A program made the translations under genes and the position numbers. The notes under the pieces were generated by a model, which worked only from the letters and a program-made list of their open reading frames with translations, did not search any database and was not told the origin of the DNA. From Glebionis coronaria (lineage: Eukaryota > Streptophyta > Magnoliopsida > Asterales > Asteraceae), in the NCBI GenBank assembly GCA_025667525.1, contig CM046878.1, positions 93,511,237 to 93,575,236 of the forward strand: a stretch of DNA of 64,000 nt, written 5' to 3'. Positions 21,811 to 34,107 of the stretch are shown here, one piece after another; within the stretch, counting starts at the first letter, position 1; every line of letters begins with the position of its first letter.

Positions 21811-24382
21811 TGTGACAACCCTAGATTTTGAGATTTGCCACTTATGAATAGTTGTCATTGATTTTGTGCTTAGTGTGTGTTTATGTGCTATATGTTTATA
21901 CTTAAGCCTTTGATTTGATGTTAGTCATCATTTATGTAGTGCGTAGTACATTATATGGTGTTATGATGGGGTTAGTTCGTGCTCATTAGTTCATTAGATG
22001 TAACTATGATAGAATATGGTGTTATTTTAGGATTTACGTGTACGTATATGTATTATGGTAAATCGTATATTTACGATACGATGTTTAGTGTTTAGAGGTC
22101 TCAGACTAAGAATTTATTGTCGGGAATAATTTACGGGTTAGTTTTAAGTTATTTTAGACTTAGTTATTTATTTATTAACTTATTTTAAGAATTTTCATAA
22201 AACTGTATATATTACGTATTTTACGGTAAACTCGTAGAATTAACTAATTTTACGATTTTAAGGTTTTGGATACTTTAGGAGCTGAAATAAATTAAGGAAA
22301 ATTAAGGTAATATTAGTAATACATTAGTTAATAATAAAAAGAAATAAAATAAAATATAAGGGGTGTTGGTCAGTTTAAAAGTGACGCAAGGGGAAGAAAA
22401 GAAAAAAAAAAGAAACCGGGCTTTTGTAGTTGGGCTAGGATTTGTTAAACTAAATTATATAAATCTTTTTTATAAATCAAAACACACATAAATCCCCTGG
22501 AGATAAGTCACGATCAATAATGGAGTTTTAGGGTTTCTTCATAGTTTTTCATCTTCCATTAAATCTAAGGTAAAACCCTTGTTTATGTTTTCAATTAAAT
22601 TATTATTTCATTTATCTTAATCAATAGATGATGGATCTAGGGTTAGGATAATTTTAAATTCTGTATTTTAATGGTATAAACATGTTTAGATTAATTAGGG
22701 TTCATAATTATACAAGATGTGGGTAATTAATTAGACTAGTTGTGTTAAATTCGTCATAAAAAACTGGGCAGAATTTTAGGTCACTTGTTTTGATCATATC
22801 TAGAGATTTACAAACTTTATTAAGTCGAATATTATATTTATGGAAAGGTAATTGATTTAAATTTTGAACACAAGAAACGAAAACCAAATTGGAGGTCGGG
22901 AAGTGGGTCAAAAGTGGTTACAACAGTCAGATGTCAAAACAGTTTTTGGATCAGCCGGTTTACAATTAATGTTTCGAGTTGGTTAGGGTACTTAGGTTTA
23001 TAAGCGGACCTTCAAATTAATGTGAGACTTAGTTTATATGTTAAATAAAATATCTGGAGGAGGGCTAAGTAAATGGAATATGTTAAGACCCTAAGATCAT
23101 AATAAACTTTTCAAAATGTTCAAAATCAGTAAATTCTGGATAGGTAAAAGTATATATATGTAAATCGGGGCTTTAACAATAGCTTTAAGGTTAGGGAAAA
23201 TTGTGAGAGTTAGCTAACACATGTAAAGGCATAGGGTTTCTTTTATAGAGAATGTTGTTTTGTTTAAGGGGGGATTCGACCCATAGTTTGGGGTATGAAA
23301 AACGAGACTGTTTTGGGTAAAATGATAACGGGATAGGTTATGAACTTAACAAGTTTGAGGGGATTATAGAGAGGCATAATGGAATACTTGTGGTATATTA
23401 ATAAGGTTAAAATGTAGGAGAGAGTTAGACATCCATCATAGGTTGATGAGCCATTTTAGTTTATTGGTTCATGTCTTGATTGTATGTATTGATACGTTAG
23501 ATTTTGTTAGTGTCCGAGAACTTGGAGGAGCTTTATCAGGTGAGTTCATAGTCCCATTTTAACTAAGTTCTTAAAGTTTTCCAGTATGGATGGAGATGAC
23601 ACTTGTAACGTTGTTTAAAATGTTTTGATAATATGTTTTGAAACGTGTGGACATAAATGTGTTATTATGTGATATGCTTACTTTTTTGTTGTGTTATATG
23701 TTCTATTATATGTACTGATATGCGTTTTGAGTACTTGAGTTCTTGTACATCGTCTTCTCGGAGGCATGATATCTCGACGGGGATATGGTTCAAATTTCAT
23801 ACGGGGTGTGGAAAAGATCCGGATAAGTGTAGGTGCATTGTTCTTATTATGTGTTCTATTGCTATAATTGTGTTTTGTGTGTAGTTGTATGTAACATGAT
23901 CATCACATTTTTGTCCATTGCTTAACTTGTTTTTTTCAACTTATTTACAGCGGATGTCAAGGTTTCATACAATGTTTTAGATAGCTTAAACCTATGTTCT
24001 CACCAACTTTATGTTGACATATTTTAGTGTCATTTTCATGTTAGGTAGTTGAGAAGGATGATGCTAGAAGTGGCTAGAGTCTAGAGGCTGCTAGGATTGC
24101 ATTAGGAGGAATCCTTTTCCTCTTAGATTATCTTATGTCATTTGAATAAGTGATAATGTTAGACACCTTTATGTTTGATGTTTGTTATTTGATTGTCTTT
24201 GGTAAGAGGTAGTACTTTTACTTACTTACCTAGACTCCTTCATTTTATTGAGATATTGTCAAGACATTATGTCGCCATTTATGACATTTCTTTTGCATTT
24301 AGTATTTCTCTATTGAGACAATATTTTGTTGTGATGATATTCATACGTCACGCCCCATATTCTGCCATGGTGGGGTGTGACA
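21811..24382 (+). mobile_element. Solo LTR of a chromovirus-like Gypsy family (2,572 bp)
   Basis: Starts TGTGACAACCCTAG and ends GGTGGGGTGTGACA, flanked on both sides by AACAT, a perfect 5-bp target duplication. No internal domain is present, so the element was reduced by LTR-LTR recombination. It is the same family as the LTR split between 45781-46372 and 57367-59395 in the opposite orientation; shared stretches include CTGG-CAGAATTTTAGGTCA and CATATCTAGAG. It lies within the minisatellite. Confidence 0.92.
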
Positions 24383-25150
24383 AACATGATACTAAATATG
24401 ACCATATGGGTCAACTTGATACTAAATATGACCATACGGGTCAACATGATACTATTATGCCCAAACGGGTCAACATGATACTAAATATGACTAGTCAACA
24501 TGATGCTAAATATGACCATACGAACCAACATGATCCTATTATGCCCAAACGGGTCAACATGATACTAAATATGACCATACGGGTCAACATGATACTAAGT
24601 ATGACCATACGACTCAACATGATACTAAATATGACCATACGAGTCAACATTATACTAAGTACGATCATACGGGTCAACAAGACACTATTATGCCCAAACG
24701 AGTCAACATGATACTAATATGACCATACGGGTCAGCATGATACTAAGTATGACCATACGACTCAACATGATACTAAATATGCCCATATGAGTCAACATTA
24801 TACTAAGTACGACCATACGGGTCAACATGATACTCAATATGACCACACAAGTCAACATGATACTGAATATACTCACACAGTTCCACATGATACTAAGTAT
24901 GACCATACGGTTCCATATGATACTAAATATACTCACACGGTTCCACATGATACTACTATGACCAAACGAGTCAACATGATGCTAGATGTAACCACACATG
25001 TCAACATAATACTAAATATATTGACACGGGTTCAGATGATTACTGATTATACCTACACATGTCCACATGATACTAAATATGACCACACGAGTCAAAATGA
25101 TACTAATTATGACCACACGAGTCAAAATGATACTATTATGACCTGTTGAG
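24383..25150. repeat. Minisatellite, right part: 30-bp units
   Basis: About 25 units built on GACCATACGGGTCAACATGA followed by TACTAAATAT. Variants include 29-bp units with CTATTATGCCCAAACG and a subset with GTTCCACATGATACTAAATA. It continues the left array across the solo LTR. A degenerate 39-bp-type copy (GACCACTAAGGTTACGTGAA) follows at about 25168. Confidence 0.92.
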
Positions 25151-27735
25151 GCTTGACTTGCATATTTGACCACTAAGGTTACGTGAATACTTATACTTAC
25201 ATATGTATAAGGTGTGTATGTATTAAACACGTTTAATCTACCACACATGTAAACTGAAAATTTGTTACTCACCTGGGCCATATAATGTAAACCAAACTAT
25301 TCATGACTCGAGTACCTTGATTTAAGGATAACCATATGAAACTATTGGAGCCTTTTGATTCTTGATACCATATTAAGCCCTTGTAACTCTTGATTAATCT
25401 TGATATAAATTTGGTATGATTTAGAGAATTCTTCCAAGTGAAGAAATATGAACACCACCCCCTGCTCTCTCTCTCTCTTATAAAACGTGGCATAGAGGGA
25501 AAGTTTATCCCTCACAAATTTTGATATAAGCCTCAAGGGTATTTTAATAAATTCAACTAAGTTTAGCACTTTTTCACATATAGTCCCTTGTAATAAAATG
25601 TCTTGCAATCCTTATCCAAGCTTGTTATACAACGTTACATAACAAGTCATCACTAACTTTATTATTGTTTATGTTAATATTAAAGTGATACGTTTCTAAT
25701 TATTTCACTAATATAATAGAAACCCGATATTGATTTCTTAAATATTTGAGATGTTACAATAACATGTATAAAACATAGTCAGTTTGAGCGTTATCACGGG
25801 GCATCACAACATTATGTTTGAACCCATGACGGGTTGGATGCTCTTTTGCAAATATATAGATGATGAAAAGAAGTCTTGATTTTAAAAACTGATGATATGC
25901 CTTTTGGTTGGGCTAAAAGGGACACATGGCTGGTACGACATCATGACATCATATTTATAGCCGACATGTCTTGGGCATGCTTTTGTCCATTTTTCGGGTG
26001 CTTAATATCACCTTTTCTTTTGGGTGCTTGGTGATAATGGCTTATGTTAAAGCTGTTAGTGATGAGCTTGGGAGAATTAGTGCTTCTTAATGGTTTTGTT
26101 GCTTTCAGATAGTTGTTTGTGGCAGTATTCGTTGTACGAGGTTGTGATGATTCTAAACGGGTTTGGTAAAGTTGATATTGTTCGTACTTTCGCATGGCGA
26201 CCTTACGGTTTAGCAGATATATATCATCTTTATCTGACTATTTCTTTAACTGAGTCTCGATGATTTGTTAGAAAACTTGAGGTTTTACGTACTTTGCCGT
26301 GGAAATTGCTAAAGTTGTAGCCATGACGAGTATACCCTGCTATTAAGACGACTTGGCTGAAAAGTTCATGTTTTCTTTATCTTGGCGGGGCAATGGCTAA
26401 GGACTTTTTTTTAAGTTTGCTCTTGCAAATGGTTATTTCAGATGTCGATCAAGAACCTTTTAGTTTATATAAATATATAACTCGGTTAAAGGTTCTCGAT
26501 TGTCAACCCGTTCGAATAATCCGAATAGAGACACCTATTGCACAACTCAAGAACCTTGATCTATTACATATGCTTATCGCACTTTCAGTCCGTTTTGTGA
26601 TCTCAATTATGAGCTAAAGGTAACGGTTCAAGTTTTTTGGTTTTTCCTTTCGAGTGTGGTATACTTTTGTAAGTTACGAGTGAGTATGCAACAAGCTTAT
26701 GTAAGCATTGCTTTATGCAGGTTATGCTCGGCTTTTTAAATAGCAGACCAACTTTTTTCTTCTTCCGGAAGGAGTTTAGCGTATCGCCAAATCACTATCA
26801 TATGTTTCGTAGACTCGATCAATAACTTTTCTTTCTCCACTTTTCCTCGAGATGTGTTCCTGAACAAGGTCCCAAAACTGTTAAGAAGAAAGTGATGCGT
26901 GTGGCAAAAGAAAGTCGTGGTTAGGCGCCAAGGGTAATGTACGTTCTACATATGTTGCGGTTTCATTTTACACGAGTTTATTTAAGTGCTTCAATTTGTT
27001 TTATTTGTTTTTTTAAATTTTGGTAAATGTAAAAGATTGCCCTATTATATGAGGATGAGCAATTGATAGAAAAGGCATACGAAGAAAGGTTATTAATCGA
27101 GTCCATGAAACATATGATAGTGAGTTGGTAGGTAAAGAGTTTACATATGATGGAGAGAAGAATTGGTTAACTAGTGGCGTTCTACAATGAAATTTCCAAT
27201 CTATATATATAGACTGTGCTATTTGTGTTGTGTATTTAGTGTCTTATAGGACGTTATGTTTCAGTCATGAATATTAAAATAGCCTTTAAAGCTGAATCGA
27301 CAAGTGTCTTATAGGACGTTATGTTTCAGTCAACAAATATATTGTTGTGTCCATGATGTGATAAGCCCCTAAAAAGGGACAAAAATATACTATTTTATAT
27401 ACATTTGTTTGCGTATATTTTTATTGTCTAGCATAAAACCTCTCCAACACCATTCATTTGTAATTGTCAAATGTTACACTGAACAAACATCTAGAGCAAC
27501 GAAACACGGATCCACAAAAATTTCGTTTTTTAAAAAACGATTCACAAACATTTTTTAAGAGTCAGATAAATAGAAGGATAGAATAGTCACAAATAATATT
27601 CCACATTCAATTGTTACACCTCCTTATTATATTACGCTACCCACATAAAATATCTTTACACAATTATATTTCATATGTCATATTTTTAGATTTAACTTTA
27701 TTTGGATATCAGACTTATCTAAGATATGGAGATTC
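25151..27735. other. Intergenic sequence without recognised genes
   Basis: Only short ORFs are present and none resembles a known family. A segment at 27048-27180 has a weak coding look (EDEQLIEKAYEERLLIESM) but soon meets stops. A 30-bp direct repeat lies at 27238-27267 and 27303-27332. Confidence 0.45.
27238..27332. repeat. Two perfect 30-bp direct repeats
   Basis: A 30-base sequence containing GTCTTATAGGACGTTATGTT occurs at 27238-27267 and again at 27303-27332, 35 bp apart, without change. Confidence 0.85.
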
Positions 27736-28433
27736 ATCCGCACCCTACATCTCCTTACCATCCAATGACTGAAATTAAATCCCTATTTTACACTACACGG
27801 GTATTTTCGTCATTTCACTCGCTCACTATATAAACTTTTTTTCTTCTTTATTTCTCATAAAAAACACACACATCGTCTCTTTTTCTCTCTCTACCCCCGA
27901 TCTTCTTTGTCTCCCTACATATTTTCTAACACCATCTATCCATCGTGTCGAATCCATCACAAATTCGAAGTGATAGTTCACGAAACCATCACGAATTGAT
28001 CCATCACCACGTTAGAGATCTTTTGTTATTTTAGTTTACTTGATTTGAATTAGTTTATTAGTTTATCATCATCATAATTATAAGCTTTTAATTAGCTTAT
28101 ATTGAACTAATTATTTGAATTCATTGTTCTTAATAAATAAGCTAGCTTATTAGGTAATTTATGTGGATACGTTGATTTGTTTGAATAAGCTTTTGATTTC
28201 GATGAGAGTTATGAATAAGATTTGAATTAGATGAGAGCTATGAATAAGCTTGTTAATTAGATGATTTAAATTTATTGTGTTAAATTATAAGCTAGCATAT
28301 TAGCTTTTTTTAACGAATTATCATATTATTTGAGTAAGAGAGTTATGAACAAGTTTATGTTCGTGCGAATAAGCTGTATTATTAGGAATTTTTATGTTGC
28401 TGATGTAAGCTAAATTGAGCTTAATGTATCACA

Positions 28434-28689
28434 TACTCCGTCCGCCCCAAAATTATAGTCCCACTTCAATTTTTCAGTCTTTTTCTTACAAGTTTGACTT
28501 TAAATAGTATTGTCTGTGTTATATAATACTTAATGTAAAATATATGAATTGATTAGATTTTAAATGTATTTTAATTGTTATAACTTTATCAGATATTATG
28601 TAACACAAACAAAAATATTGAAGGTCAAAGTTTGAAAAGAAACACCGAAAAAGTCAAAGTGGGACTATAACTTTAGGACGGAGGGAGTA
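28434..28689. mobile_element. Stowaway-like MITE 3
   Basis: TACTCCGTCCGCCCC on the left pairs with the complement of AGGACGGAGGGAGTA on the right, with TA at both ends. The interior matches MITE 2 closely (ATAATACTTAATG..AAATATATGAATTGATT). Confidence 0.88.
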
Positions 28690-28701
28690 TGATACTTCAT
28701 T

Positions 28702-30360
28702 TATCATATATGATAGATATATAGGGTGTGATATATGATATATGATAAGCATATCAAATATGATACATGATGTATCATATACGATATATCTAACAAAACA
28801 CAAGAACAAACATATTTGTATGACTAAATTTCACAAAATCTCTTTAAATTATTCAAACCTGCTTTATATCATAACTTTTTACACTTTGAACCTATTGTAT
28901 ATAGCTTGGTCATCAAACTCAAAAGTGGATATTAATGGATATGGTGAGTGGCATGTAGCTTATAATTCCAAATATGTTTCACATAGCTTACTGTCATAAT
29001 CAAATATTTTATTTCCTCTCTTGTATAGATGTAGACTGTACGAAAGCACAATAAGCAAATAAGGATGTTGCAATTGCCCGATTGTAGCAAAGCAGAGATG
29101 GATGTTGATCATAACAAAATTATGTGCACGTAGATGTTTAAGGATCAAGAAGAAGTAGGCGTTAATAATGAATTTCTCATGTGATAATATGCTTGTAGAA
29201 GAGTTTATTGTTGAAGAAGAAGAGTAGTTTCAATAATAATATTTTAGTTTTAACCACAAATTCATAAGACACTTTTGTTTTTTCATCTTTTGATTATGAA
29301 TAAATAGTTATCATATATGATAGCAGATGTATATCATATATGACTTTACATTATGTTACATTCAATTTGAATATAATATATGATATTGCTTAAAAAGTAT
29401 TATTTTTTTATTTTTTGAACAAGTGTTTATTTATTATTTGAGCAGACTCTTTGTTGTAATCATGAATTCACCAAATATTTTGTTTAATCTATCAAACTTT
29501 TTTTGAGCATCATATATGATAATGCACTATCATATATGATAATGTAGTATCATATATGATAATGCAGTATTATATATGGTAGAATTTAAGAGTTACATGG
29601 ATTATCATATATGATATTTTCACTATCATATATGATACTAATAAAAAGGTAAAAACAATGCTTCAAATGATAAAAACATCCACAAAATAGGCATATTATC
29701 CAAGAGTTACATTCGTAGATGTTTCGCCATTTTCATATTCAACAAAAACTAATTGATTTAGTAGAATGACAAAGTTAAAGCATTATAATATTATGCACAA
29801 ATTACTAAAATATAAACAAGTCAAATGACTAAAACAATGGATCTTGATTCCATGCATCAATACTTTGGTTGCAAACTTGACACTCGTCTTTTGTCATCTC
29901 ATGCACATGTCGTTGTTTGTTCTTTCAGTCGGGAATTACATGTTCCACTTCTTGACATTGTATTTGTGTAACTCACTTTTGGTTTGATGATTGTTACTTT
30001 TTATGTTTACTTTTTTGGCTCTGAGATGATTGAGTTCTTAAGAATGCATTGAAAACAGTTTTCACTACACAAATAAAAAGATTTGCTTTTAGTTTTAAAC
30101 AAATTATCAAATATGATATCTTAAACAAGCTGAATTTCTACCAGATTATCATTTATGATATATAACGAAAGTTGAATTTCAACCAGATAATCAAGTATGA
30201 TAATATACACACAACTAACTTTTCATTACCAATCATAGGATCACATACTTGCTAACATTTGTTTTCAAGCACATTATCATATTATCATATATGATACATC
30301 CGTATATCATATATAATATATTTATCATATATGGAGGTATCATATATATGATACATCTGT
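28702..30360. repeat. Cluster of TATCATATATGATA palindromes
   Basis: The perfect 14-bp palindrome TATCATATATGATA occurs at 28702, 29309, 29528, 29548, 29603, 29624 and 30283. At least eight near copies lie between them (for example 28730-28790, 29332, 30305-30355). Between 29508 and 29580 it forms a four-unit tandem array with 20-bp period (ATCATATATGATAATGCAGT). The spacers are unrelated. Confidence 0.9.
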
Positions 30361-31163
30361 TAAGCGTAGCCTACATTTTCAGCGCAACTCTCCTAATAAC
30401 ATGATAATCAAATTCATCAACCATAAGCTTCCTCAAGTAAAGATGATGTTTTTAAACACATAGCAAAATAATTGTTATCATATACCTCTCAAATTATAAA
30501 TGGACACATTCGTTGGTTAAGCTATTACTCACTACAATCACAATAATACTTTAATAAATAACACAAGGTCGAATTACATGAAAAGCCTAATCAAAGTCAA
30601 ATTTATTTTCAGAAACAAGTAAACAAAACCTTAACCACATCAAATTTATCAAATTAAACTACTAATTAACAATACCGCTACTTGTAATTACGATCAGCCT
30701 TTTTTTAACCCGGTCAACAAGCTTAATCTATAAGATTTGTTCTTCAATAGCATCATTAGCATCTTTTTCTTTAATTTTTAATCGATTTGTTGATGGTTTT
30801 TTATTTGTGTATGTTTTTAGTGTTTTTTATCAGGATGATGGATTAAATAAGCTTATGTGTGTGTTTTGTGTTTGTGTTACGATATGAGAAAAGAGACGGG
30901 CTGGGATGTATTTGGAGGTGGGGTGAGTGAGTTGTGAAATGACTAAAACTTCCTTCCGCTTTTTTAATTATAAAAAATAATGATTAATCTCATCCATTGA
31001 TATTTGGTGGATGAAAGGTAGGGATTGGTCGGATATAAAGTACCCATAATAAACCTTCTTCATATTTTTATCATATCGCACGGATCCAACGTTTACATAA
31101 TTTACTCTATAAATTATTTAGTGAAATAAAGAAAGATATAAATATACTTTTAATTAGCAGAAA

Positions 31164-33613
31164 TCATACTATCTTATAAAACATATTAGACACCCTCTCT
31201 TATTAAATGCTAAGATTCTAAGTAATCCAATTAATAGAGCCTAATGTACAACTTAATGATGCAAATAAACAAAATAAGATTTAAGTAATATAATTTATTA
31301 ATGCCTAATATATAACTTTAAAGCCCATAAATGATATTGACCTCGAAAACTTGAAAATTCTAACTCACAATAATATATGCAATGTGTATATCCAAAACAA
31401 ACATAATTAAATCATAATTGATATTATAATTTAAACACCCCATCATCACAATTTACAAACAAAACAACACATTTTGCAAACCTCATTCCAACCTATTGTT
31501 TAACCGATTTACAAAAGAAAAGCTCAAATTTATTAAAAAAAAATTAAGTGGTGGTTGAAAGTGAGCAGCACTAGTGGCGGTGAAAGATATATTCCAACAA
31601 GGATTCAGCTTTCATTGACGCTTTGGAGTGGGCATCGACGCAAAACGATAACTCGACAAAGGCAACTGTGGCGATGAAAGATTCTGCAACTCAGTTGCTC
31701 CAGAAAAGAGTTGATATACACCACAACTTGTAATATACATAAAGCGGTTGCTCCATATTTTTATTAAATATTCAATGTTCCCAATATTGTACAATGTTTT
31801 ACTCTATATGCAATAAACATGTGACACCAAAAGGATAGACGGTGTATTTTTTCACACAATGTATTTTGTTTAACCACGTATTATAAATCATTTAAATAAA
31901 TTATTTGAGAGTAATAAACGTTGTATACAAAAAAAATATCCATATTTTCTAAGATACAAGCGAATATTTTTCTTAGAGGTGTAAGATAAACACGGTGCTT
32001 TGTAAGTATAAAGTGACTAATTTTTAAAGTTATCTTTTATTGTCAAGATTGGAATTGGAATTCACCCTTATACAATAAGCCAATAAAGTAACTGCGTATT
32101 GCGGTAGCGGATACCGCTAAGCTAAGACTATTAAGGTGCGACGTTTTGAAATTGTCACAACAATATATGTATAATGGTAAAACATTGTATGCCGGAAATT
32201 TGAATGTCAAAGTACCCACAATCGCAAAGTATACAAATATATCTAACTCCCTTATGAAGCAAATTGCACCTTCTCTCTTCATTAAAATTTTAAGTAGTAC
32301 AAATTTTAAAACATATTGTATAAGTTAATTAAGCATCTTACAAAAAAGATTAAACACTCTCTTCATTTAATGCCAAAAATTAAGTAATACAAGAAATACA
32401 ATATAATGTACAATCTTCCCACTCAATATAATCAATACCAACACATTACTACAACCAAACCCGACAAAAAAATATCAACGCAATCTCAATCTCAGTTTTT
32501 TTTTTCGAGTAATTCATTTAATTACACACCTTTATATGATAAAAGTCTCGAAATAAAATCATCCTCATAGATCTATAAAGTTTTTAAACTTTTTTTGTTA
32601 TTCAAAATCAAAAGTTAAAATCTTTAACATGCATGTTAAGATCTTCTTTTGTTTCACAACGAACTCAAATCGATTTAAGCAAAACCACCATCCATACACG
32701 AACTTTCGTTTATCTAGAGACTTAGAACACATAACATTTAATCAAAATCTGCCATAGATCTTTCATAAGATCTTGAAAATGAATTCAATTTGTATCTTTT
32801 GGATACCACCTATCATGGATGAGTAAAAGGATGATTCGTTTCTTATGATGATGATGATGATGATATAAAGGGATGATTCGCCGGATTGGTTTATAAATGG
32901 TTGATTTGAGTCGGACCTTGCTAAGATGATAGATAATTGATCTTGGAGGATTGATGAGATCCGAGTTTGTGATTGTGGCTGGGAGGCAAGGCTACTAGGT
33001 GAGATTGATATTGAAAGTGAGATGAAGGCGATGATCTTGTGAGCGGATGAGATGGAGCATAATTAGGACATGTAGGCGAGTGTTTTGCTGATTAGGGTTT
33101 CATATATTATTTTTCTCATGGATCGTGTATTAGTTGAGGGCCTCAATGTCGATAAGTATTAGTACTATAATTGATGGGTATTGCAAATGGCCAGACCTCC
33201 CATCGTTATATTTTCTATACCACTTGTGCAAATGGATCAAGTACTGATACTAGATATTGGCCCAACAATGTTTTACCTAATGATGGGGCACGTTTACAAA
33301 TCTACTCCATTATTTTTTTTCTTTGCAATTATATGTATAAACCACTTTTAGGTAGGTTAATTTTCTTATTCAAATGTTCAAAAGAAGTTATGTTAATTCT
33401 CGCATTTAATTGAGTACTGAAAATAAAACTACACATATTACATATACGTCACAAGTAATAATATCGCTATATCAAAATTAAGTTTTTGAGACATGTTTTT
33501 AGGTGAAAACTATCGTCATTCATAAATTATTGCTAGGAAATACTAATAACCGAATAACATTTAATCACAAGAAAATTTAATCACAGGTACCGCATCCCGC
33601 GAGTAGATGCTAG
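31164..33613 (+). mobile_element. Candidate non-autonomous Helitron (2.45 kb)
   Basis: Starts TCATACTATCTTATAAAACA after an A and ends with an imperfect hairpin (TACCGC...GCGAGTA) followed by GATGCTAG before a T. These are the usual Helitron signs: 5' TC, a 3' hairpin and CTRR, and A/T flanks. There is no Rep/Helicase ORF. A (GAT)n tract lies at 32846-32863. A second Helitron-like 5' motif near 32340 suggests nested or rearranged copies. Confidence 0.45.
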
Positions 33614-33803
33614 TTGGTAATAAAGTAGTTTAGTATTCTCATAAAAAGTTTTGTATCTTCGTATGTAAAAAACTAAAAATTATTGGCGTGTGTGTGTGGA
33701 ATTGTGGAAAAATATATCTTTCTTGAGGGACGTTAATAAAAAATTGAAACTAGGCAGCACAAAGTATTACTAGGGTTTATTTATTTATACCAAATATATC
33801 ATT

Positions 33804-34107
33804 ATGTTTCGGTGTTATCAGTGCTGCGGTGACTGCAATGACTCAAAATTTTTACCCCAATCCAGGGATTGCACCAGATCTCTTCAATACAAAGTAAGTG
33901 AATATCAATTTTTTGTTTATTGATTGTGTGAATAGATATATATCTGCAATAATCCAGTGATTCAAGTTTTGTGTTTCTACATGTGGTATCAGCTTTTGAT
34001 GTATTCATTTCTCACATTTTGGATCGATCTATATGTCTCTTTGGCAGCATTCAGGATGGGGTCCTAACATGATCATTGTTCATAACATTTCGAGTTACGT
34101 ACACAAG
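33804..34107 (+). pseudogene. Spliced gene fragment: two candidate exons of unknown gene
   Basis: Exon 1 (33804-33893) ends AAA before GTAAGT. Exon 2 (34048-34107) follows TTTGGCAG and ends AAG before GTAAAG. Joined in phase 0 the two stay open for 50 codons. Exon 1 begins MFRCYQCCGDCNDSKF, with a C-x2-CC-x2-C cluster; exon 2 encodes HSGWGPNMIIVHNISSYVHK. I do not recognise the family. A different frame of exon 1 (MTQNFYPNPGIAPDLFNTK, then stop) also looks protein-like. Its place next to other gene debris suggests a captured or degenerate fragment. Confidence 0.35.

Larger units (their letters stand above)
27736..31034. mobile_element. Candidate DNA element with long diverged inverted ends
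   Basis: The left end (ATCCG...CCTAC...CCATCCAATGACTGAAATTAA...CGTCATTTCAC) resembles the reverse complement of the right end (ATCCGACC...CCTAC...CAATGGATGAGATTAAT...AGTCATTTCAC). The similarity runs over about 100 bp with gaps. The class is unclear; a Mutator-like (MULE) or Helitron-like derivative is possible. No transposase ORF is seen. Inside are a Stowaway MITE and the palindrome cluster. TSDs could not be confirmed. Confidence 0.35.

Noticed and set aside
24193..25149. ORFs of 172 and 120 codons with 10-residue repeats
   Set aside because: Same cause: the 30-bp units. Both strands are open, and the reading crosses the border of the solo LTR.
27790..27900. Promoter-like stretch (CTATATAAAC followed by CT-rich leader)
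   Set aside because: No coding sequence follows within a kilobase; it probably belongs to the inverted end of the 27736-31034 segment.
28702..30360. CRISPR-like array of palindromes
   Set aside because: Repeats are only 14 bp with irregular spacing, and the host is a plant; there is no spacer or leader structure.
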